Of a stretch of DNA of 64,000 nucleotides, positions 56,058-64,000 are shown one piece after another (position 1 is the first letter of the stretch; each line of letters begins with the position of its first letter). The notes beneath the pieces are model-generated. The model did not search any database and had not been told where the DNA came from. It saw only the letters and a list, made by a program, of their open reading frames with translations. Made by a program: the position numbers and the translations under genes. This DNA is from Ilex aquifolium (Eukaryota; Streptophyta; Magnoliopsida; Aquifoliales; Aquifoliaceae), in contig OX637395.1 in the NCBI GenBank assembly GCA_951799425.1, forward strand, positions 17,842,951 through 17,906,950. The letters run 5' to 3'.

Positions 56058-57614
56058 TTATTTTTCACCCTGAAACTTGAAACAAACACCCTCTGGCGTA
56101 TAAGCAGTGACCCTCTTCTGATCACAATCGATGACAACTCGGTGAGCCGCCAACCAATCTATCCCGAGGATGACATCAAACTTCGACATGTCCATGACCC
56201 TAAGGTTCACAATGAGTAGAATTCCCGAGATCTCTAGCTCACATCCCAGACATATCTGATCAATGCAAACCCTAGCTTCTAGGGGAGATCTCACATGCAA
56301 TGGCTTGTCTAAGGTCTCAACCTCTTAGCCCAAGTCTTTTACACATGATGCATCTATGAATGAATGTGATACACCAGAATCAAATAATACCCTTGTCCAT
56401 AAGCGAGAGAGTAAAAATGTACCCTAAATAATCGACTGATCTACCGGCTCAGTCTGAGGTATGATGACGTAGACTTGCCCATGGATCTCTGAAGTCTCGA
56501 CCTGTTAGCCTTCTCCTCGGTCTCGGCCCAAACCCTGGCCCATAAGGCCTGATTGCGGAGTCCCTGCACGTGAAGCAGTAGGGGCCTGTGCAGCGCCCTG
56601 AAACTGAAACTGGCTTCCTTGGCCCATGGTGGGATAGGGAGGAATCAAATAGGTATGTGGATGCCCCACTGATGACTGGGACTAAGATGCCCCGTAGCTC
56701 TAGGATCCCTGCCTCTGAGGACAATCCAGCTTCATGTGACCCGGTTGGTGGCATATGAAATAAGTCATCTCGCCCGTCTGGTAGGTGGCCCTGAAATTTC
56801 TCCCGCCTTGGGAGGATTGACCTTGGCCTTGGCCTTGATAGCCGCGGCCTTGTCCTTGATACCCTTGTGGAGTAGAAGTCTTTTGCTTCTTCCACGAAGT
56901 AGAAGAAGAGGATTGACCCTCCTTCTTCTTGTCCTTAGCACTCGCCTCCCGGATGCCCCTTGCGTCTTCCACTTCCCTCTCAATAGCCATAGTCGTCTTG
57001 ACCATTGAGTCCAAGTCTTGTAGGCGGTGGCCCACAATCTTTTTCCGGATGGACAACTTCAAGTCATCCTCGAACCTCCTCACTTTGGCCATAGCTGTGG
57101 CCACATAATCATCGGCGAAATGGGCTAACTCAGTAAACTTAGCCACGTATTCCATCACCGACATAGTCCCATGCTTTAAATCCAAGAATTCTCGAGCTTT
57201 CGCTTGCCAAACAGCCAACAGGAAGTACTTGCCCATAAAGAGCTCACGGGTACTCTCCCCTTGTCATTGCCTCTATGTTCTTTGAGGCCTTTGCTCATTC
57301 CCACCATAGATGGGCCTCTCCCTCAAGCTGGAAAGCAGTTAACCTTATCTTAGTGGCATTGGATGTGATCTCCATAGCATCCGAGATCTTATCAACTTGT
57401 TGGAACAAATGGCCGGCCACCATCGGATCCGCCCCTCCCATAAAAGTCGGTGACTTAAGTGCCTTGAACTTTTGGAGGTTATTCGAGCATCCTTGGCCCA
57501 CATTGGCACTGGCTTGCAAAAGGGTGGCAGCCATCGTGCCCATAGCCTCCATGAAGGCTTGTTGTTCAAAGGCCGGTGGTGGTTGATTGTTATTCCATCC
57601 ACCCCCTTGACCAT
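56058..57614 (-). pseudogene. Gag and protease remnant of element D'
   Basis: Pieces at 57295-57552 (Gag N-part, [11 protein letters not shown]), 56700-57236 (Gag core end, linker and a knuckle reading [14 protein letters not shown], first Cys changed to Tyr) and 56058-56300 (end of protease, ILGIDWLAAH) align with element D gag-protease in order. The protease active-site stretch near 56350-56390 is interrupted. Frames change repeatedly. No intact product. Confidence 0.85.
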
Positions 57615-57945
57615 CTACACATGTCAGATAACAATAGAGTACTAACTTAGTATCCCAAAGTTAGGGATCAAAGCCTAAACATTGAGATTGCTCTCCTTGT
57701 CTCACTAGTAGGAGGTTTACCACCCACTAGTAGACCCCTTTACCATGAACCTTCACGTTCTTTCATTTCCGACCCCCAAGGTTATATTTTCTAACCCTAG
57801 TGTCTCATTTCCATACACATAGAATTATGCATATAATTCACATATGACATAGCACGTAGCATCTAACACATTTAACATGCAATGCACAATGGATGCAATG
57901 GCTTAATCCAATCTACCCTTAAGTCCAAGGTAATCGGGGACCTAA

Positions 57946-57957
57946 GCTTTGATACCA
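57946..57957 (-). other. Primer-binding site of element D'
   Basis: The minus strand reads TGGTATCAAAGC, one change from the tRNA-iMet complement, three bases inside the LTR edge at 57961. Confidence 0.85.
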
Positions 57958-57960
57958 AGT

Positions 57961-58117
57961 TGTGACGCCCCAAAATTCGGAGGTCACTTACTAACTCGTT
58001 GATCACCTATCAACCCGCGGAAGTACCCATGCATGCCGCATAACTCGACACCACGTCATCACACGACCATTCCAAGGTCCAATATCCATCAATTTGCCAT
58101 CAATATTACTCCAATAA
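57961..58117 (-). repeat. Right LTR of D', first part
   Basis: It starts (plus strand) TGTGACGCCCCAAAATTCGG and matches 50754-50893. It is interrupted by solo LTR E' and continues at 60307. Confidence 0.85.
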
Positions 58118-60301
58118 TGTAACGCCACAAAATCCCCCTTGAGCAGCATTACTATCTAAAATCATTCACATCATGAGAGCAACTAATAATTTCCATAAGT
58201 AAAGAAAATTTCATTCATCATCCAAAAGAATATGCCAAACCATGGCCATTACATCCAAAAGAATATGTCAAACTATGGCAATTACGCCCAAAAGAATATG
58301 CCAAACTATTATCTCGCAGCGGAATAAGAAAAATATTTACATGAACATTATCTCAAAATGAATCTCCTAGTCTAGAACATAACAAGAACAATTCTAGACA
58401 TCCCCCTTCGGATCCAAATGCCCATCCACTTGAGCTTCCCAAAGTACCTGCTCGTCCACTCCGAGCTCTTCCTCTAAACAAAAATCTGAAAAGAATGTTG
58501 TTTGTAGGGGGTGAGCACTAAGCTCTGTAGGAAAATCCTCCCAAACTCGAACAGGTTTTGAAAACATATAAAACAGGTCGGTCTCATTTCACAAATATCA
58601 TATATAACTTTTGACATAAAACAGTGACGTTTCAACAGATCTCCAGTTTACGCAACAACAATAAATTAAATGAAGAAGTAAAACCAATTTCCAACAATAA
58701 GCCATTTCCAACCATAAACCATGTCCAACAAGTTCTTGTAATAAACCATTTCCACAACAACACACAATAACCCACAATTTGTATCATCACCCACAATGTA
58801 TCTCTAACCACAACTTGTATCTCAGGTATGATGTATGACATCGCATAAATAAACACATTGAGAATATCCTGGCCCACACACACACACCCAATCCTCGCAA
58901 GGATATACAACTTTAGGAAAGGCGTATACCGACGCATCGGTAGGGACGATCCAACCCAGGAATAGTATACTAACCCTCAGCATCGATACCACGTGAGCGA
59001 ATAGTAGTTTGGTCCTCGCAAGGCACCAACCTCACTACGAGTGATAAGGAACCTTCAAACCCACACGGAGTAAGAAACGCATCTAACCCACTCTACGATA
59101 CTCAGTCAACGGCCACCCATGGTCATCCAAACATCCACAAGAGATACAATACAAACCCATTTCCTCAAATCACAAGCAAATCAAAAAATCCCCAAATTTC
59201 ACATGTATTATTCCAATAGAACAATTTAAGAAAAAGTGCAAGAGATCATAAAAAATATCATTTTATTGTTCAATACAAAGCACTAGAGTTTTTAAATCAA
59301 GAACAAAGGATTATTGAGAGAAAAACCCATTTTTCCTTGAAAACTAGGGTTTTCAAGACAAGAAGAAGAGATTTCATGACTATCCAACCATAGTTTCCTT
59401 CAAAACATGGTAATATTTGCAAGAGTATCAAGAAATAATGATTTCCTAGTATATATATAGGATTAAGAGTCAAACCATACATATATATAAACCCTAACCT
59501 CAATGAACAAGAATGGGAAGAAACCCCTACCTTGCTTCCTTAGCTTTTGTGTGAGAACTAGAAGAATTTATCTTTTCCAACTTGAATCAACACTTTAATC
59601 TCTTGTTTTTCCCTTTCTTTCTTCCTCTCTAAGCCTCTCTAGGGTTAGAAATGTTGAAATGGGGCTAATGGAGGTGTCCTTAAGTATTTATAGTGGAAGA
59701 AATGGTCTCATGTGCGCGATTCTGAAACCCAGATTCGTAATTCACGTTCGAACGTCATTTGTCGTTCGAACGTCAGTGGTGTAATTTACTGCTTCACGTT
59801 CGAACGTCACTTTGGAGTTCGAATGTTGGTTGCTCCCAGTACTTCTGCATTTCCATTAGAGCTCTGCAGACACCAAAGTACTGGGACTCACTGTCGTTCG
59901 AACGTCTATTCACGTTCGAACGTCCTCCCAGTTTTTACTGAAACTTCCAGTGAAGTTTTGACCTATTTAGAGGTCGATTTGGAAAATTTTCGTGAAATAA
60001 TATTTTGTAGCCCTGGAAGTCTAGTATCTACTATAAAAATTTCAAATCAAATGGACATCAAAATAAAAAGTTATGATCCAAACACTAGGGATGTATCAAA
60101 AATCCTTCCTACTCAATTCTCTCTAAAGTGTGCTTTCACTCCGGAATACTTCCAAACTTCTACAACATACCCTATTACCTCAACTAACATTTTTATTTCT
60201 ACTCCTACAATCTACGTAGTTCATGCATACATCGTTACATATATTAGCATTTCAAAATATAATTATATTACTATATAAAGATACAAATGTGGGGGTTTAC
60301 A
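58118..60301 (-). repeat. Solo LTR E' with TTCGAA array
   Basis: The minus strand runs from TGTAAACCCCCACATTTG to TTGTGGCGTTACA. Flanks AATAA (58113-58117) and AATTA (60302-60306) differ by one base. The uninterrupted sister site near 50896 reads AATTA, so the left copy has mutated. TATA box (plus TATTTATA) at 59685-59692. Six TTCGAA palindromes at about 59742-59930 just upstream of it. Splice-donor-like CAAG/GTAGGGG near 59531. GAGC..GCTCACC element at 58512-58525. Confidence 0.92.
59742..59930. repeat. ACGTTCGAACGT palindrome array, six copies
   Basis: Five sites read CGTTCGAACG, most with ACGTTCGAACGT, and the sixth reads AGTTCGAATG. They fall in two groups around a middle spacer containing TCCCAGTACTTCTG. 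Older relative E has the same layout with changed sites. Confidence 0.92.
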
Positions 60302-60306
60302 AATTA

Positions 60307-61555
60307 CATCCTTCAAACAAAAAGGCTCAAGGCCCGAAGGCTTGGCAAGGTTATTTTAAAATTTTTGAAAATTTTGGAAGAGGTACTGGTACCTCGTGTA
60401 CTTGGTACTGGTACCTTAGCATTCTATTTGCCAAGTACCGGTACTAGTAAACGTGGTACTGGTACCTGGGCCCTCGACAGTGAGGTATCGGTACCTGAGC
60501 CCTTGACAGCGAGGTACCGGTACCTGTGAACCTACGTACCGGTACCTGAGCCCACTAGAATCGTGGTACCGATATCTAATCAACTTGGTACCGGTACCAG
60601 GGCCCAATTTTCCCCCAAATCATTCATTGTTCAATTTCAACTCACTCAATCTCATACCAAGTTCATCCAAACTTATACAACATTCACTCAAACTCATATA
60701 ACAACTAATTTTACGCAAAATATAGTCCATATGAGTTCATTATATAATCTTTTAGACAACATTACAAGCCCAAAACCAATTACACAATTATTTTACAAAA
60801 ATGTAATTTAAACCCACAACTCGGCTTTCTTCATCAACAAGGTCCCAAGTGAGAGCCGTCCACTGGCGTTTGTCCCACACTTGAAATGTTGTCCCATAAA
60901 GGGTGAGCCACGCTCAATAGAGTATCTCTTAAAGAGGCTACCTCCCAACCTAGATGTATATGAAATGTCCACATGCAAATCAACAATCAATCAAGCATCC
61001 ATTTAAGAATATGCAATTCATAATGGATTGTACAATGTCATGCTATGTCATGAGATGACATTCACACACGCCATGCAACTCGAGCCCTCCACTGGCTCCC
61101 ATAACACATGCAATGTCATGCGTATGCATCCGGACATTCCAAGCCACTGCCATTGATTTTACACATACAATGACCATTTATAAATCTTGGGTTTTTCTTG
61201 GGGTGGGTATTTATAGACTTCCACCAACGAGCACCCAACCGACACGACATCTATGGACTTCCACCAACGGCTCCGCATACGGCGACACATTTTATAGACT
61301 AAATACCAATGCAGTGCGTATCCAAATCATCAGGTCCTTCACCCGAAGGATAATCTAGCCCTTCTTGTTAACCCCAACCCTTATTTTAAATGCGACTCAG
61401 TCTAACCTAGGTCCAACCTTTCTGAGCCCACGTATCATTCCACCAAGGATGGTGTTTGATAAAAAATATGCACACACCCACACTCATGTCACATGCCCAC
61501 AAATGTGATACTTCCCATGTATATGCAAATGCAATGTACAATTGTGATTCATATC
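60307..61555 (-). repeat. Right LTR of D', second part
   Basis: It continues the D' LTR after E' (matches 50898 onward) with its own palindrome array (60380-60600) and the GAGC..GCTCACC element (about 60902). Cut at 61555 where element F starts. The promoter half of this LTR is not in the window. Confidence 0.8.
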
Positions 61556-64000
61556 TGTAAAACTAGGGTAAATTTGAACATTTTACGAAAAGGGGCAAAA
61601 CGATAATTTATCACTATGGTACGGGTTGCAAACCTGAATTTTTCTAGAACTCGAATGACGAAACAAACCTCACCGTTGAATTCGTCTCGCGAAATCTAGT
61701 TATCCTGTCAAATTTTGTCGAATTCCGAGATAGTCAAATTTTACGCGTTTTACGAGACAGTCGGGTCTCAGGTGACCCAAAAAAAAATAAAAATTTAAAT
61801 AAAATTTGAAAAATAATTTAAAGCAAGTTGAAATAAAAATATTTTGAACTTGAACCAGGGCGAAATTTAATCGTTTCGGGGCGAAAACGAACCCGGGAAA
61901 AGAGGGCCGTGTGGCGCATTGTGAACCAAGTGTTTAGAGACTATAAAAAGGGGAAGAAAATCAGATTTCTTCCCCTATTCTTTGCTGGGTTCACGTTGGA
62001 GAAGGAAGAGAAGGAAAAAGAGAGAAAAGTCTAACTTCTCTCTACGATCTACGTCTCCTCGTCGCTCAAATCAACTCGAGTCAAGTATTAAAGTCATTCC
62101 TCTCGGCGAGGGCTACGTGGCTATACCAAAAAGCGCGGGTTTTAACGAAGTCCAAGAAACGGGATTTGGGGAAACTGAAGATTCTAGCTTGAATCGGGTT
62201 CTTGAAGCTTCTCAACGTCGTTTTACACTTCAAGAGGTAGGGTTTCATCCTAATTAGGTTATTTTCAACCTAGGATGACTATATGGAATGGGTAGGGTGT
62301 TAGATGTTTGTAACCCTTGCCTATTGTTGTAGAAATTGAGGAAATGAGTATTGATATTAGGTAGAATAAATTCTATCTTGAATTGGTGTGTGGAAATTGC
62401 TAGTTGGTAATTTCTTAGAAAAATGGTATTATGTGGGCATGCTATGTGTTTATATTGTTCCTTGTGAATTAAGTGTGTTATTGGCATAGATTATGTGCTA
62501 ACATGCTTGGGATTTGTTGTTGGGTACAATGTTAATATATGTTTTATGATATGTTAGCATTATGATGAATTGTATAAATTATATGCTTTGGATATAATTG
62601 GTCATGAAATAGTGGAAATTGCTCATTTGACATTCATTGCATATTGGACATGATTTTGGCATCACATTCATGGGCATTGGGCATGAGTGTGGGTGTGGGT
62701 GTTCATTGTTTAATCAAACACCATACTTGGTGGATGATGGGTGGGCTCGGGAAAGTTGGATCGAAGGTCCGACTGAGTCGCACAGTTGAATGAAAAATTT
62801 GTGTCGGGTATAGCAAGAAGGGCTAGACTCTTCCTCGGGTGCAAGACCCGGCTACTGGTTTATACACTTCCGACGGTGCAAGTCCAAAAGTCCGCTACCC
62901 AACAAAGACACATGATTTTGTTTTTAATAAATAGTCATTTGATGTGAAACATCAATGACGGGGGCTTAGAAAGCCCGGTTTTCATACATGGAAATTGCAT
63001 GTGTTATGGGAGCTGACAAAGGCTCGGATTAATGTACATGAGTGGGTCTTATCTCATTTCATGGCATGACATGGTATTCTTATCATTGGATGCATGTTCT
63101 TGATTAGAATGTTTGTTGTTTGATAAATGTTGCATGTGAACATTTCATATGCGCTTAGGTTGGGGAGTAGCCTCTTTAGAAGATACCCTATTGAGCGTGG
63201 CTCACCATTCGTGGAAAAATATTTTAGGTGCGGGGTTCACACTGGCGAACGGCTCCCAATTCGAGCCTCAAGGGTGAAGAAGGTCGACTTGTGGCTTTTA
63301 TGACTCATTTCGTATAACTTTTATGAAAATTTCATTTTGGCACGTAAATATATGGAATTACTTGTAATAGAACTTGTTGTATCATGTTTCATGTGAAAAA
63401 CTTCATTAAACATGTATTGAATGGTTGTGGGATGGATTTGATGGGATTGGAAATTAAAAACAGGTGAAACAGGCAATTCTGGGCAAAACCTACTAGTAGA
63501 ACATTAATCTACCGGTAGAACATTTTCCAGTAGGCAAACCTACCGGTAGAACATTCACCTACTGGTAGAACTTTTTTCAGTAGACAAAACCTACCGATAG
63601 AACATTAACCTACCGGTAGAACCTTTTCCAGTAGGCAAAACCTACCGGTAGAACCTTTTCAGCAGGCAAAACCTATCGGTAGAACATTAACCTACCGATA
63701 GATTTTCCAAATATCTGAAATTTTAAAAATGTTTTGCCATGCTTTTGGGCTATGTGTCCTTTTATACAAATGATGCAAATGAATAATAATGGAGTATAAA
63801 GAATGGTATATTGGACCTTGGATGGGTCATGTGGTTTAAATGTACACAAGTTATGCGTTTGGGAGTTCCCGATACAAGGGAGACTTTGTCCAAACTTTTT
63901 ATTGTTGTGCCGTGGTGTCGGGTTATGCGGCATTCACGGGTATTTCCGCGGGTTGATGGGTGATCAACGAATTGACAAAGGACCCCCGGTTTTAAGGGCG
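61556..64000 (+). repeat. LTR of element F, incomplete at window edge
   Basis: It starts TGTAAAACTAGGG and matches D-type LTRs on the plus strand. TATA box (TATAAAAA) at 61942-61949, conserved leader with GCTATACCAAAAAGCGC near 62119, splice-donor-like CAAGAG/GTAGGG near 62237, GAGC..GCTCACC element at 63192-63206, palindrome array at 63490-63715, then a tail ending GGACCCCCGG. Comparison with D suggests that only about ten bases are missing at the right. The open frame 61982-62257 is not conserved in frame in D and is unlikely to be a gene. The internal region would lie beyond 64000. Confidence 0.85.
63490..63715. repeat. CTACCGGTAG palindrome array of element F
   Basis: About nine sites: four read CTACCGGTAG, one is a different perfect palindrome (CTACTAGTAG), and the others have one core change (ACTGGT, ACCGAT or ATCGGT). 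The spacers TTTTCCAGTAGGCAAAACC match the spacers of element D's array. Confidence 0.92.

Larger units (their letters stand above)
50480..61555 (-). mobile_element. Element D': old D-like element in tandem LTR-internal-LTR form
   Basis: Left to right on the plus strand: 5' leader with primer site (50480-50753), LTR (50754-52946), complete decayed internal region (52947-57960), LTR (57961 onward, broken by solo LTR E' and cut at 61555 by element F). Because a primer site lies left of the first LTR, that LTR serves as 5' LTR of one copy and 3' LTR of the next. This fits unequal recombination between copies. Many stops and frameshifts mark it as far older than D. Confidence 0.8.

Noticed and set aside
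61982..62257. Possible short protein encoded in the F leader
   Set aside because: The nucleotide sequence is conserved with D, but the reading frame is not. It is better seen as a conserved leader.

Overview
This window is a nest of plant LTR retrotransposons, and I see no convincing intact host gene in it. The coding remains belong to Ty3/gypsy chromoviruses with a C-terminal chromodomain (Tekay/Del-like), Ty3/gypsy Tat/Athila-type elements and one Ty1/copia element. The tRNA-iMet primer sites (TGGTATCAGAGC), long LTRs of about 2-2.9 kb, 5-bp target duplications and heavy C-to-T decay fit a repeat-rich angiosperm, probably a eudicot. The species cannot be read from the sequence.

Layout. 1-7850: minus-strand chromovirus remnant (element C), holding a solo LTR (203-2489, duplication GTTTC) and an LTR fragment whose interior has expanded into a 30-bp minisatellite. 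7851-11193: 3' non-coding end, polypurine tract and LTR of an Athila/Tat-type element. 11194-11669: tail of a D'-type LTR. 11670-12575 and 29341-32817: minus-strand Tat pol and gag remains. They are split by an unclassified repeat, which is itself split by element A (13133-28450, duplication GGATT). Element B (17980-27187, duplication TGTTT) sits inside A's 3' LTR. 32810-37330: Athila/Tat-type LTR material and solo LTR E. 38404-48685: element D, the youngest, with 2623-bp LTRs differing at about four sites and duplication CACTC. 49386-50479: 5' end of a copia element. 50480-61555: old D-like element D' in a tandem LTR-internal-LTR arrangement, holding solo LTR E'. 61556-64000: LTR of element F, running off the edge.

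How the parts work. Each Ty3 element has the usual order LTR - primer site - gag - protease - RT - RNase H - integrase - chromodomain - polypurine tract - LTR, but every copy is broken. A lacks pol. B keeps one reading frame over 4.56 kb but carries eight in-frame stops. D has one frameshift and one stop. C, D' and the Tat element are decayed. Any movement probably depended on proteins supplied in trans.

The most unusual signal is in the LTRs. Most families carry a small array of perfect 8-12-bp palindromes, and the palindrome differs by family: GGTACCGGTACC (A and D'), CGTACCGGTACG (B), CCTTCCGGAAGG (D), CTACCGGTAG (F), ACGTTCGAACGT (E, E'), CGTCCGGACG (Athila type), CAGTGCACTG (C). Between related families both arms change together while the spacers stay alike, so dyad symmetry itself seems to be maintained. 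The arrays lie either just upstream of the TATA box or inside a predicted leader intron that would also remove the primer site.
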